This document shows, in pieces, positions 1 to 9,317 of a DNA stretch of 64,000 nucleotides; the first letter of the stretch is position 1; each line of letters opens with the position of its first letter. The position numbers and the translations under genes are program-made. The notes below the pieces were generated by a model that saw only the letters and a list, made by a program, of their open reading frames with translations, made no database searches and had not been told where the DNA came from. This DNA is from a bacterium. GTDB lineage: Bacteria; Zhuqueibacterota; QNDG01; JAFGCO01. The stretch spans positions 20,980 to 84,979 of the forward strand of contig JAFGCO010000044.1 of NCBI GenBank assembly GCA_016932575.1, read 5' to 3'.

Positions 1-709
1 TCGCACTGAAATCCCGGTTCATCATGGATTCGAATGTATCGACGATCTGGATCTCAGTATTTCCTTCAATATAGGATTGAAAGCTTTTTCGACGTAGTTC
101 AAGCATTGTATTGAACAAGAGGCCGGTGGCAATCAATACCTGTCCTTTATTGCCCAGCATTTCAGCCATAAGCTCTGCACATTTTTTTCCTTCCGCAATC
201 GGATCTGCACCGATAAATCCAATACGCTTACAAGGGGCATCTGTAATCGAGTTAAAATCATCGATGATGGCATTTAAGTTGTCACGCAACAGGTGCAAGA
301 TTTCAGACAATGTTTGCATCGGTTGCGGTACTTTGGATGGCGGATAATTGGAATGAAGATGAAGCTTCTGTGTTAAATTACCCAGTGTCAGATTGGATAT
401 TCCGCGAGCCAGGGCCGGAAAGTCCCGTTCGGTAATCAACTTTCCGGTTTGTCTTAAATTTCGAATGGGCAGATATTTGCGGAAATAATTAAAAAGGGAA
501 AAATGTCCTGCGATTAGAAAAGCCAGTAAAAAGAGAAAACAGGAAATCAAGAAGACAGTACTGACAGGATCCGGCAGGCCGCGTTCTTTCAAATTCGGAT
601 ACGTTGAGAAGATTAAATGTCCGAATAAAACAACGAATAAAATAATCCACCCCATTATTATAATAAGATACCGATGTCGGTTCAGAAATTGTTTAATGTT
701 TGTTTTCAT
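1..709 (-). CDS. Methyl-accepting chemotaxis-like protein with substrate-binding domain, partial (C-terminus off the window)
   Basis: The reading frame is open from an ATG at 709 through the left edge, giving about 236 residues. Two hydrophobic segments lie near residues 17-36 and 55-78. After a basic linker comes the start of a LacI/periplasmic-binding-protein-like domain (IGFIGADPIAEGKKCAELM). This is the same layout as the complete protein just upstream, which has YIGADSFLEGQKCGQVM at the equivalent place, so the two are tandem paralogues. The start codon overlaps the upstream stop (ATGA), which implies translational coupling. By analogy I infer that the missing C-terminus holds an MCP signalling domain, but this cannot be seen. 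The ligand is unknown. Confidence 0.75.
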   Translation of the reverse strand, partial: MKTNIKQFLNRHRYLIIIMGWIILFVVLFGHLIFSTYPNLKERGLPDPVSTVFLISCFLFLLAFLIAGHFSLFNYFRKYLPIRNLRQTGKLITERDFPALARGISNLTLGNLTQKLHLHSNYPPSKVPQPMQTLSEILHLLRDNLNAIIDDFNSITDAPCKRIGFIGADPIAEGKKCAELMAEMLGNKGQVLIATGLLFNTMLELRRKSFQSYIEGNTEIQIVDTFESMMNRDFSA

Positions 710-3117
710 GAAGTTGAATCAATGACCTCCATGTTATCTAATAAATGGGTAGAGACGTTAAATTTACCTAAAAGTTCAAGTTCGCTTTGAGCCATCATTT
801 CCAATGTTTCTGCGAGTTGCGTGACTTGCTGGAACTGCAAAACCATATCTTTTGTCGCCTGATTGACATTTTGAACGGATTCCGTATTTTTTTCACTGAC
901 CTCTGTCACAAGATTCATGGCTTCTTCAACACGATAAGAATAGGTTTGAATTTCAGCAACCGCATCTGCAATGCTTTTTAACCGACTCTGATCTGTTTCA
1001 ACCAGCGAGCGAATGTTATGTAAAGCACTCCGTGCATCTGTTGTTTGTTTTGCTGATTCCTGGACTTGGGACAAACCGGACCTCATGACATTTTCAATTT
1101 TTGATATGTCCTTTTTTACCTGGTTCACCAGCTTAATAATACCCTGAGTGGCTTTATCTGTATTTCTTGCCAGCCGGCGTACTTCATTTGCGACGACCAT
1201 AAATCCCTGACCTTCGTTGCCTGCTTGTATGGCTTCTATCGATGCATTAAAGGCAAGCACGTTTATTCGCGATGTAATGTCCTGAATCAAATCAACGACA
1301 TTATCGATTCGTTCAGAGTGTTTGTCCAGTTCTTCGATGGTTTGCCAGGATTCGGTAACAGACGTTTCGACATTTTTCACTATCGATAATGTTTTTTCCA
1401 TGGAATTGGCACCGTCAGTAATGGCGATGGCAGTGTTTGCGGTCGCTTTTGCGCCTTCTTCTGTTGCCTGGTTAACCTGATTGATATTGGCGAGCAAATT
1501 TTTCAGGATATCCTGTGTATGAGATACCTGATTGTTTTGCAGAACCGATCCTTCGGAGATCATATGCATGGCTTCTATGATTTTTTGTGTGAGATGGTTG
1601 GCTTCGTCTGCGTTGTTGCCCAGATCTTCACTAAAGTGCATAAGTTTTTCAGCCTGATCGGTAATGGACTGAATCAGGCCTTGAAGGCTGATTGGTTCGC
1701 TGTTGAACGTGATTACCGGAATGCCTTTTTTTACGGCCTTGTTGATCATTGGGATCATGCTGCGATCCAGAACGAGTGTGGCAATACCATCATATTTTTC
1801 ATTGATTGCGGATTCCAGGGCTTTTCTGAAAACAGCCCCTGCCCGCAGATCGGAGTAACCAGGAGGAACGATATAATCTATTGTCACATTGTGGGAAATC
1901 AGTTGCTCTTTGGCATTCATGACAGCCGCTTTTACGGGTTCCCAAAAGGCGGAAGTTGCCACGCACAAGACAGCGATGCGAAGCGGCCGATCATTCATTT
2001 TATCTGAAAGCTTGACAAGTTGGTTTAAGGATTCCTGCGATTGAATCATTCCGTGATCGGGATGCCAGAATTGTTGATAATTTTCAGGCGTGACCACATT
2101 TAATTGAGTCAGCATGCGCGGCGAAAAAGGTTTCCAGTCACCAACCAGGTAATTGTATAAAAGGATAACAGGATTGTATCCCTGGGCATAGGCATTCTGA
2201 TCCAATGTGGCCTGAATGATGCCTTTGGACAGGTATTCCATGGTAGAATCGGTAAGGTCGTGCCCCACAATTTTTATTAGTCCGACTTTATTTTTTTCCT
2301 GCACCGCACGTGCCGCACCAAAAGGAGTTGCGCCCTGAGTGATGTAGATGCCCCGAAGGCGGGGATATTGTTCGATGGCTTCTTTTGTGTATTGATAGGT
2401 TTTTTCATGATCTTCATGGTCTTCCAGAACCTTGAGTACTTTGATGCGGGGGAATTTGGTCCTGAGGGCATTGATGAATCCCTTTCGCCGGAGTTCGAAA
2501 TTTGTTGCTGAATAGAGGCCCACAATAATGATGACTTCTCCCTGGCCTTTCAGCAGCTCTCCCATGACCTGACCGCATTTCTGACCTTCTAAAAATGAGT
2601 CAGCACCGATATAACATAACCGATGGCATGGAACATCTGTAAGAGTGTTTAATTCATGAGCGCAGTCCTGTAATCCCTGAATGATATTTTTCAGTAGAAC
2701 CGCCAGCTCTTCCTGCTGATTCTGCTTTTCTGTCAATTGGATTGATTGGATATGCAGAGAAGCGGACAGATCGCCCTGGGCCAATTCACTCATCACGTTT
2801 GAGAATGCTTTAGTATCAGTTTCAGTGATTTCGTATAACTGGTGAATGACATCTTCCGAAGCTTTCCAGTCGTATTTATGATGCAGCCATGCCATAAAAA
2901 CAAGGGCTGCCAGGCCCGCCAGGAAAATAAGAATAGAATTCAAAATAAAATTGGGAAAAGGCTGAATGATATCAGCAGAATGATTTATACCAATAAGGTG
3001 ATGCTGGTAGAGAGCCCCGTACACAATACCGGCGACCAGTAAACAAAAGATAAATCCCAATACACAATAAAATAATTTATTTTCGCGAAACAGGTCCCAC
3101 AGCTTGGAAAATGGCAT
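706..3117 (-). CDS. Methyl-accepting chemotaxis protein with internal substrate-binding-protein-like domains
   Basis: An 803-residue chemoreceptor. Two membrane segments (about 16-37 and 57-79) are followed by a linker and a complete periplasmic-binding-protein-like domain (about 165-350). A second, shorter segment follows that resembles one lobe of such a domain (about 378-490). The C-terminal MCP signalling domain has the conserved hairpin tip near 645-690 (INVLAFNASIEAIQAGNEG, then EVRRLA). No membrane segment separates the binding domains from the signalling domain, so both should lie in the cytoplasm. Family knowledge says it signals through CheA/CheW, but no che genes are in this window. 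A good ribosome site (AAGGAG) precedes the ATG. It is divergent from yifB and coupled to the paralogue downstream. The ligand is unknown. Confidence 0.85.
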   Translation of the reverse strand: MPFSKLWDLFRENKLFYCVLGFIFCLLVAGIVYGALYQHHLIGINHSADIIQPFPNFILNSILIFLAGLAALVFMAWLHHKYDWKASEDVIHQLYEITETDTKAFSNVMSELAQGDLSASLHIQSIQLTEKQNQQEELAVLLKNIIQGLQDCAHELNTLTDVPCHRLCYIGADSFLEGQKCGQVMGELLKGQGEVIIIVGLYSATNFELRRKGFINALRTKFPRIKVLKVLEDHEDHEKTYQYTKEAIEQYPRLRGIYITQGATPFGAARAVQEKNKVGLIKIVGHDLTDSTMEYLSKGIIQATLDQNAYAQGYNPVILLYNYLVGDWKPFSPRMLTQLNVVTPENYQQFWHPDHGMIQSQESLNQLVKLSDKMNDRPLRIAVLCVATSAFWEPVKAAVMNAKEQLISHNVTIDYIVPPGYSDLRAGAVFRKALESAINEKYDGIATLVLDRSMIPMINKAVKKGIPVITFNSEPISLQGLIQSITDQAEKLMHFSEDLGNNADEANHLTQKIIEAMHMISEGSVLQNNQVSHTQDILKNLLANINQVNQATEEGAKATANTAIAITDGANSMEKTLSIVKNVETSVTESWQTIEELDKHSERIDNVVDLIQDITSRINVLAFNASIEAIQAGNEGQGFMVVANEVRRLARNTDKATQGIIKLVNQVKKDISKIENVMRSGLSQVQESAKQTTDARSALHNIRSLVETDQSRLKSIADAVAEIQTYSYRVEEAMNLVTEVSEKNTESVQNVNQATKDMVLQFQQVTQLAETLEMMAQSELELLGKFNVSTHLLDNMEVIDSTS

Positions 3118-3383
3118 GCAGTTATCTCCTTTTTGAAATAGGTTATGCCATTTTGAAAGGCAATTCCCATGTCCTGCTGTTGATTATGTATTTATTTTAC
3201 GACATGTTAAGTGCATATTACCGACTACAATTTGAATTTTTAATGATGCAAAAGCCTTGCCAGAATTTATGATAATCATTGCCGGAAATCAAGCAAAACT
3301 ATCATATTTTATTGAAAATTTATCTTGATTCTTTTCTTCATTTTCTCTATACTAAAAAAGTTAATCAATATTATTCCGAGATT

Positions 3384-4922
3384 ATGTTTTCAAAAGTATT
3401 AAGCGCGGCCGTACTCGGCATTGAAGGATATATTGTGGAGGTGGAGTCCCACCTTGAAGGCGGACTGCCGTATTTTGCTACTGTCGGCTTACCTGACGGC
3501 GCAGTAAAAGAATCAAAAGAACGGGTTCTGGCAGCGATAAAAAATTCAGGTTTTTATCTTGCCAGCAAACGGATCACTGTCAATCTGGCACCCGCGGATG
3601 TTCGCAAGGAAGGATCGGCATTTGATCTGCCTATGGCCATTGGTATTTTATCTGCCAGCGGTTATATTCAGCAGGAAAAACTGGCGGATACGGTGATTTT
3701 AGGTGAACTGGCCCTGGATGGACAAGTTCGAGCCATACGGGGCGGATTGCCGATTTCTGTGGCTGTGCGGGATCGGGAGATATCCCGCATAATTTTACCG
3801 AAAGAAAATGCCAGGGAAGCGGCTATGGCCCAGGGATTGAATGTCTATCCAGTGGAATCTATTCATGAAGCTATCCGGCTGATTGAAGATGGCAGAAATG
3901 AGCCCCCTTTTCGGGTGGATATTTCTGAAGTTTTTTCACAAAACGCACAATACGGGGCTGATTTCAGTGATGTAAAAGGCCAGCAACATGTGAAACGTGC
4001 ATTAGAAGTCGCAGCAGCCGGCGGACATAATGTACTGATGATCGGACCGCCGGGATCCGGAAAAACCATGCTGGCAAAACGGTATCCGACCATCCTTCCG
4101 GATCTAACGCTGGATGAGGCCCTGGAAACCACCAAGATTCATTCTGTGGCAGGATTGCTTCCTCCTGATTCAGCACTTATCGCTGTACGTCCATTCCGAT
4201 CCCCCCATCATACCATTTCTGATGCCGGGCTTATCGGTGGCGGACGCATTCCGCGTCCCGGTGAAGTGAGCCTTGCCCATCACGGTGTGCTTTTTCTCGA
4301 TGAGATGCCTGAATTTCAAAAGAATGTTCTGGAAGTATTGCGTCAGCCCATGGAAGACGGTCGAGTGACAATTTCACGAGCTACGTTATCAATTACTTAT
4401 CCCGCAAAATTCATGCTGATTGCGGCCATGAATCCCTGTCCGTGCGGGTATTTTTCTGATACCACCCATGAGTGTACATGCACCGTTCCGCAGATTCAGA
4501 GATACCGAGCCCGAATTTCAGGACCGCTTATGGATCGGATTGATATCCATATTGAAGTGCCGGCCGTAAAATATAAAGAACTGACCGGCAGTGAATCGGG
4601 TGAGTCTTCGAAAAGTATCCGGGAGCGGGTAATGGCGGCTCGAAAACGGCAGTTGGACCGTTTCCGGGAATATCAGGGTATTTATTGCAATGCCCATATG
4701 GACACAAAGCTTATTCGTTCAAAATGTGATATCAATGATGAAGGTGATGCATTGCTTCATCAGGCCATAACAAAATTGGGGCTTTCAGCCCGGGCGTATG
4801 ACCGTATTCTGAAAGTCGCCCGTACCATTGCCGATCTGGAAGGAGAAGATATGATTCAGCCTGCCCATCTCAGTGAGGCAATTCAGTACCGGAGCCTGGA
4901 TCGGGAGTTTACAGGAATATAA
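3384..4922 (+). CDS. yifB: YifB/ComM-family Mg-chelatase-like AAA+ ATPase
   Basis: This 512-residue protein has the family order: an N-terminal Lon-protease-like fold ([15 protein letters not shown], then [12 protein letters not shown]), a central AAA+ Mg-chelatase domain with Walker A GPPGSGKT near residue 220 and Walker B FLDEMPEF near 305, and a C-terminal chelatase domain ([21 protein letters not shown]). A four-cysteine cluster (NPCPCGYF, then HECTCTVPQ) is usual in the family. The frame extends 105 bases upstream, but homologues begin at MFSKV, so I chose 3384. In naturally competent bacteria ComM is a branch-migration helicase for integrating transformed DNA; in others the role is less clear. 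It stands alone, divergent from the chemoreceptor genes. Confidence 0.93.
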   Translation: MFSKVLSAAVLGIEGYIVEVESHLEGGLPYFATVGLPDGAVKESKERVLAAIKNSGFYLASKRITVNLAPADVRKEGSAFDLPMAIGILSASGYIQQEKLADTVILGELALDGQVRAIRGGLPISVAVRDREISRIILPKENAREAAMAQGLNVYPVESIHEAIRLIEDGRNEPPFRVDISEVFSQNAQYGADFSDVKGQQHVKRALEVAAAGGHNVLMIGPPGSGKTMLAKRYPTILPDLTLDEALETTKIHSVAGLLPPDSALIAVRPFRSPHHTISDAGLIGGGRIPRPGEVSLAHHGVLFLDEMPEFQKNVLEVLRQPMEDGRVTISRATLSITYPAKFMLIAAMNPCPCGYFSDTTHECTCTVPQIQRYRARISGPLMDRIDIHIEVPAVKYKELTGSESGESSKSIRERVMAARKRQLDRFREYQGIYCNAHMDTKLIRSKCDINDEGDALLHQAITKLGLSARAYDRILKVARTIADLEGEDMIQPAHLSEAIQYRSLDREFTGI

Positions 4923-5044
4923 ATTGATTGCTTCTGATCAACTCAGCACCGGCCTTTGTTTTATACAATACCGGAGTGTTAAAAAATGATGATAAAATGA
5001 ATATTCCGTGAAGGATTCTTACGCTGTTTTCATAAAGAATAAAA

Positions 5045-5225
5045 AACCCTGCAAAGCAGCCTTGGTTATAAAGGACCGTGCTATCGACACGGTGGGTGCT
5101 CTCCTGTCCGATTTTTACGTCCACTCTATGGAGGCATGTAATAGGCAGACAGAGCCGAGCTCCCTATAAATTAAAGTTGAAGGTCTTTATATTGCCGTTA
5201 GCTGCTCGTGCAGGGAAAGACCCGT
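5045..5225 (-). ncRNA. ssrS: Structured RNA, probably 6S-like
   Basis: The stretch folds as one extended hairpin with an open centre. The ends pair (minus-strand CCCTGCACGAGCAGC near 5201-5215 with GCTGCTTTGCAGGG near 5047-5060). An inner arm pairs GGGAGCTC with GAGCACCC and CTGTC with GACAG. A small hairpin (ACCGTG/CACGGT) sits on the 3' side of the central bulge. On the minus strand it is preceded by TATAAT and TTGACA elements and ends in a T-run just after the closing stem. Length (about 170-180), the long rod shape and the central bulge fit 6S RNA, the RNA polymerase-sequestering regulator. I recognise the architecture, not a full sequence match, so identity and ends are approximate. Confidence 0.5.
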
Positions 5226-5238
5226 ATTCATATTTTCA

Positions 5239-5272
5239 ATTATAATTTGGAAATTTTATCATTGAATGTCAA
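5239..5272 (-). promoter_or_regulatory. Candidate promoter of the 6S-like RNA
   Basis: On the minus strand TTGACA (5272-5267) is followed by TATAAT (5244-5239), pointing into the structured RNA. The spacer is 22 bases, longer than the 17 typical of sigma-70 promoters, so one of the two hexamers may be fortuitous. Confidence 0.4.
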
Positions 5273-5417
5273 GAAGAAATTTTGTGCTGTCAGTGGGATT
5301 GGGATTTCAATCCAAAGTAATGAAACAGATTCATCAATTCAGCGTTAAATTTTATGAGTCAGCATCGGTCTGAAATACAGTCAATATTTTTAAAACCTAT
5401 TTAATTTGGAGATAATA

Positions 5418-6704
5418 ATGAAACCTTTATCTGCTTTTTTCTGGAAGATGTTTTTGGTTTTACCTTCATTGGCGGCAGTTTCAGGTTTTGCAGCACATGT
5501 GGATTGGATTAAAGTAAACAGTTCGATTAATCCTATAACTGCAAAATATATCATGGACAGCGTGGATCTTGCAGAAGGAAATGGCGCGGAGTGTCTGGTG
5601 ATTGAACTGGATACACCCGGCGGATTAATGGAGTCTACCTGGGCTATTGATAAGCGTCTGCTGGCATCTGAAGTTCCTGTTGTTGTCTATGTCTCACCCA
5701 GTGGAGGACGAGCGGCTTCTGCCGGTGTGTTTATCAGTTATGCAGCACATGTTGCAGCCATGGCACCCAGTACGAATATCGGGGCGGCTCATCCGGTCAA
5801 TATGGTAGGCAGCGGAGGAGATTCGAGCCAGGTCATGATGGATAAAGTGGTGAATGACGCTGTTGCCCATATCCGGGGACTGGCAGACCAGAATGGAAGA
5901 AATGGAGATTGGGCTGAGGAAGCCATTCGAAACAGTGTCTCCATTACCGAAAAAGAAGCCCTGGAGATAAATGTCATCAATTTGATCGCGAAAGGTCAGG
6001 TGGATTTACTCAATCAGCTGGACGGCTTGACTGTGATGTCAGACGGCCAGGAAATCGAACTCGACACGGCATCAGCCCGTATTGTGGAACGTGGAATGGA
6101 TTGGCGGCATCAAATTTTAAATCAGATTGCCAATCCGAATATTGCCTTTATTTTGCTTGTTCTGGCCGGACTGGGAATTTATTTTGAATTTTCCAATCCG
6201 GGTTCGATTTTTCCGGGGGTCATCGGCGTTATCTGTGGAATTTTATTTTTATTTGCATCCCAGGTGCTTTCGATTAATGCGGCAGGGGTTCTGTTGATTC
6301 TGCTTGCGATTGTCTTTTTTATTGTCGAAGTTTATACACCGACATTTGGAATACTGACAGCAGGGGGAATTATATCATTTGTGGTTGGCGCATTGATGTT
6401 ATTTAAAACCCCGGGGGTGAAAGTGTCCTTAACGGTTCTTATTCCGGTGCTGGTGGTGTTTGTCGGTCTGATGCTTATCGGACTGATGCTGGCGATCCGT
6501 ACCAGGCTGACAAAACCCACGACAGGCAAACAGGGTCTGGTTGGTGAGATTGGTGTGGCACTTCAGAATATAACGAAGGAAGGCCAGGTTTCAGTTCATG
6601 GAGAGGTGTGGAAAGCAGTGGCTGATGAAAGAATAAAAAAAGGAGATCAAATAGAAGTGTTAGAGATCAATCGATTAAAATTGCGCGTTAAGAAAGTATC
6701 GTAA
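5418..6704 (+). CDS. NfeD-family membrane-bound serine protease (ClpP-class)
   Basis: A 428-residue protein with a signal peptide and then a ClpP/crotonase-like protease domain (residues about 30-220). It carries the NfeD marks LDTPGGLMEST and SGGRAASAGVFI, whose Ser is the expected nucleophile. At least four membrane helices follow (about 235-365), then a C-terminal OB-fold NfeD domain (GKQGLVGEIGVALQN to the end). This is the long NfeD1b type. It lies directly upstream of a slipin gene, the classic NfeD-stomatin partnership in which the protease is thought to act on the partner and affect membrane protein quality control. The start at 5418 follows GGAG at 5408. A TTG four codons upstream is possible but less well placed. 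Confidence 0.92.
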   Translation: MKPLSAFFWKMFLVLPSLAAVSGFAAHVDWIKVNSSINPITAKYIMDSVDLAEGNGAECLVIELDTPGGLMESTWAIDKRLLASEVPVVVYVSPSGGRAASAGVFISYAAHVAAMAPSTNIGAAHPVNMVGSGGDSSQVMMDKVVNDAVAHIRGLADQNGRNGDWAEEAIRNSVSITEKEALEINVINLIAKGQVDLLNQLDGLTVMSDGQEIELDTASARIVERGMDWRHQILNQIANPNIAFILLVLAGLGIYFEFSNPGSIFPGVIGVICGILFLFASQVLSINAAGVLLILLAIVFFIVEVYTPTFGILTAGGIISFVVGALMLFKTPGVKVSLTVLIPVLVVFVGLMLIGLMLAIRTRLTKPTTGKQGLVGEIGVALQNITKEGQVSVHGEVWKAVADERIKKGDQIEVLEINRLKLRVKKVS

Positions 6705-6736
6705 CGGTATCAGAAATTTAAACAAGGAGGTAAAAA

Positions 6737-7507
6737 ATGGGACCCGTACAATGGATATTTTGGGGGGCTGCTTTATTAATTCTTTTATTCAATATTTTCA
6801 AGATCCTGCGTGAATATGAACGCGGCGTGATTTTTCGTCTGGGGCGCCTGGTCGGATCCCGTGGCCCCGGATTGATTATTCTGATACCGGGAATTGAAAA
6901 AATGGTGCGCGTCAGCCTCCGTACAGTGGCTATGGATGTGCCTCCGCAGGATGTGATCACGAAAGACAATGTATCGGTCAAGGTGAACGCGGTGGTTTAT
7001 TTCCGGGTGATCGATTCGGCTAAGGCCATTGTCGAGGTGGAAGACTATCTTTATGCGACCAGCCAGCTGGCACAGACCACACTTCGATCCATTCTCGGAC
7101 AGTTTGAACTGGATGAGTTGCTTTCAAGCCGGGAGCAGATCAATGAGAGGCTGCAGGAAATTTTAGACAAGCATACGGATCCCTGGGGAATTAAAATATC
7201 ACTTGTGGAGGTCAAGCATATCGATCTTCCTGAGGAGATGAAACGGGCGATTGCCAGACAGGCCGAGGCGGAACGTGAACGGCGATCCAAGATTATTCAT
7301 GCGGAAGGTGAATTTCAGGCATCCAAACAGCTGGCGGCTGCTGCCCATACATTAGGCAAAGAACCAACATCCATTCAGTTAAGATTCTTACAAACATTGG
7401 TCGAAGTCGCAGCAGAAAACAATTCAACCATGGTTTTTCCTGTACCGATTGATCTTTTCAAGCCGTTTCTGGAAAAATTCGACAAATTGGGAAAAGATAA
7501 ATCATAG
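6737..7507 (+). CDS. Slipin (SPFH/band 7 stomatin-like membrane protein)
   Basis: A 256-residue protein with one N-terminal membrane segment (about 5-22), then the band 7 domain with family signatures [25 protein letters not shown] and [13 protein letters not shown]. The C-terminal coiled-coil stretch ([20 protein letters not shown]) drives oligomerisation in this family. Slipins form membrane scaffolds and are usually encoded beside an NfeD protease, as here (32-base gap). The ribosome site is near perfect (AAGGAGG, 7 bases before the ATG). I expect co-transcription with the NfeD gene. Confidence 0.94.
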   Translation: MGPVQWIFWGAALLILLFNIFKILREYERGVIFRLGRLVGSRGPGLIILIPGIEKMVRVSLRTVAMDVPPQDVITKDNVSVKVNAVVYFRVIDSAKAIVEVEDYLYATSQLAQTTLRSILGQFELDELLSSREQINERLQEILDKHTDPWGIKISLVEVKHIDLPEEMKRAIARQAEAERERRSKIIHAEGEFQASKQLAAAAHTLGKEPTSIQLRFLQTLVEVAAENNSTMVFPVPIDLFKPFLEKFDKLGKDKS

Positions 7508-7707
7508 GTTTCGGGAAAGAACACGAGTCGGCGGGAATTATTATTGCGATATCCATGAATAAAAATGCGATACATCCATGGAATGAAATTTGATTATCTG
7601 TCTATTTTTGATTTTTAAGAATTTATCGGGTGTCTAATATTCAATATTTTCCGGGGGCTTGTTGTTTTTTCATCTTATCAATCCGTTGGATTCAGTGGAG
7701 GCAATAC

Positions 7708-8094
7708 ATGATTCACTTCAAACAATTGTGGTCTGCGATTGAATGGGGATTACTATATGGATTTATCACCTGGATATTGGGTACGGGTATTTCCAACCGC
7801 ATTCCCGGATGGGGTGTATGGCTGATTATCTTTGATCGTGTTTTTATGGCGATTGTGCTTTATTATTGTTTGGGATTGATTTTCCCTAAATGGCTGAAGG
7901 GGATTATTGCAGGATTGATTTTCAGCGTTCCTTTGGGATTGGTTGCTTCGCAATGGCCATTTTTTACACCGGCCATAGCACATTGCGGGGCTTTAGGGAC
8001 AGGCCTGATCGCAGGTGTTTTAATGGCTTATTTCATTCGTCTGCATGAACCTGAAGAAGCGGATTCAGACAATTCGAATATGGCGAAAACCTGA
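7708..8094 (+). CDS. Small multi-pass membrane protein, function unknown
   Basis: A 128-residue hydrophobic protein with about four membrane segments (around 10-28, 36-52, 58-76 and 86-108) and a charged acidic tail. I do not recognise a family. The ATG at 7708 follows GTGGAGG, while the in-frame extension to 7630 has no ribosome site. It lies 16 bases upstream of an exported FMN-binding protein, so the two may form a small membrane unit, for example an anchor or electron-transfer partner. That link is inference from position only. Confidence 0.7.
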   Translation: MIHFKQLWSAIEWGLLYGFITWILGTGISNRIPGWGVWLIIFDRVFMAIVLYYCLGLIFPKWLKGIIAGLIFSVPLGLVASQWPFFTPAIAHCGALGTGLIAGVLMAYFIRLHEPEEADSDNSNMAKT

Positions 8095-8110
8095 AGGAGC
8101 AATAAGACCA

Positions 8111-8560
8111 ATGCATTGCTGTTTTCAAAAGATGTTTTTTTTTATATTTGTTTTTCAGTGTTTTGGTGTGGCATCTGCCGGATTGACGAATGAGTTAATT
8201 TATGTTCAAAAAACAGAAAAAGATACAGCCGTCTGTAATCCGGATACAGCAGCATTTACAGATGTTTCATTGAATGATCATACTTCAGTAAAATATGCCG
8301 ATGGTATCTATACGGGTGAAAGTCCCGGGTGGACAGGAATGAAGGTTCAAGTGAAAATCAGGTGCGGAAGTATATGTCAGGTTAGAGTGCTGAGAGCCAA
8401 AGGCACACCGGAATTTTACAAAGAAGTGGTTCAAAAAATGCCGAGATACATGGCAAAGCAAGGTTGTGTCAATGTAGATGGAATCAGCGGAGCGACTTTA
8501 AGCAGTGAAAGTTTAAAAGAAGCGGTGCGAAACGCCCTGATCAAGGCAGAGAAGAAGTGA
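8111..8560 (+). CDS. Exported FMN-binding domain protein
   Basis: A 149-residue protein with a signal peptide (hydrophobic FFFIFVFQCFGVASAG) and an FMN_bind domain like those of RnfG and NqrC. The flavinylation motif is visible near the C-terminus (VDGISGATLSS). In this family ApbE links FMN covalently to the Thr of SGAT. An ApbE gene is present at 13740, about 5 kb downstream. No Rnf or Nqr subunits are near, so this is a stand-alone extracytoplasmic flavoprotein of unknown partner. The start at 8111 is chosen because it begins the signal peptide; AAGGAG lies about 12 bases ahead. It follows the small membrane protein closely. Confidence 0.85.
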   Translation: MHCCFQKMFFFIFVFQCFGVASAGLTNELIYVQKTEKDTAVCNPDTAAFTDVSLNDHTSVKYADGIYTGESPGWTGMKVQVKIRCGSICQVRVLRAKGTPEFYKEVVQKMPRYMAKQGCVNVDGISGATLSSESLKEAVRNALIKAEKK

Positions 8561-9317
8561 GGAAAGGGACAAGAATCAAGATAAGGTAATTGGGTAATAT
8601 GGTGACAAATATAGAGTCGTTGGTTGAGATGCTGAAACGGTGAACCGGAGAGACAGAGAAGGGGAGAACTGAGACAAATAGAACGTATGGATTGCGGTGA
8701 AAAAATTTCAAATAACAAAATCCAAATGACAAATAAATTCCAAATTCCAATGATCAAAATAACAAACAAAGATAAATGAGTTTGAGATTTATGATTTGGA
8801 TATTGTTTGATATTTGGGATTTGTAATTTGTGATTTTTCTACGGTCTACAGTCAGCGCTCTGTGGAGAGAGTCATAAAGTCATAGAGTCGTTGAGTCAAG
8901 AGTAGAAGAGTAGATGAGTAGAACATCTCCTTTTCTCAGTTTAGTTGAGGATCCCCCTTCAAAGGTAGACTCCCTTATCTCCCCTTGAGAGGGGAGACCC
9001 ACGGCGTCAGCCGAGGAAGAGGGGTGTAAATTTAGCGGAGTAAGGGGTAGACACATCAACCCATCAACTCGTTTACCCATCTACTGATTATTTACGTCCG
9101 TCGGTCCGCTGTCAACGGTCTGGAAACAGAAATGGTTAAATGGAGAAATAAAGAGAAAAAGAAGACTGACGATTAAAGATTAAAGAAAACCAATATTTTT
9201 TTCTTGTCCGGTTATGTTCTGTATTTCGTGCGTTGGAAGTTTTAAACAGCGATTTATGGATTTAAAGTTGATGAAAGCTGTTTTTATGTAATGTGAAGTC
9301 AGGTTGGATTTGATACC
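8561..9317 (+). repeat. Non-coding dispersed-repeat region (copy 1)
   Basis: No credible gene lies in these 757 bases. Three kinds of repeat are visible. Near 8700-8845 is an imperfect inverted repeat of CAAATGACAAAT-type words answered by ATTTGGGATTTGTAATTTGT. Near 8865-8925 are short tandem words (GAGTCATAGAGTCGTTGAGTC, AGAGTAGAAGAGTAGATGAG). Near 8965-9035 is a segment with CTCCCCTTGAGAGGGGAG. An ACGGTCTACAGTC-type word follows the inverted repeat and a relative recurs at 9100-9123 (CGGTCCGCTGTCAACGGTC). The same mixture recurs at 30616-31003 and 63841-64000. Confidence 0.75.

Noticed and set aside
5045-5225. SRP RNA, tmRNA or riboswitch in the yifB-nfeD gap
   Set aside because: The SRP tetraloop motif and any tmRNA tRNA-like end are absent. 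The strong promoter and T-run are antisense to nfeD, which argues against a cis riboswitch for it.
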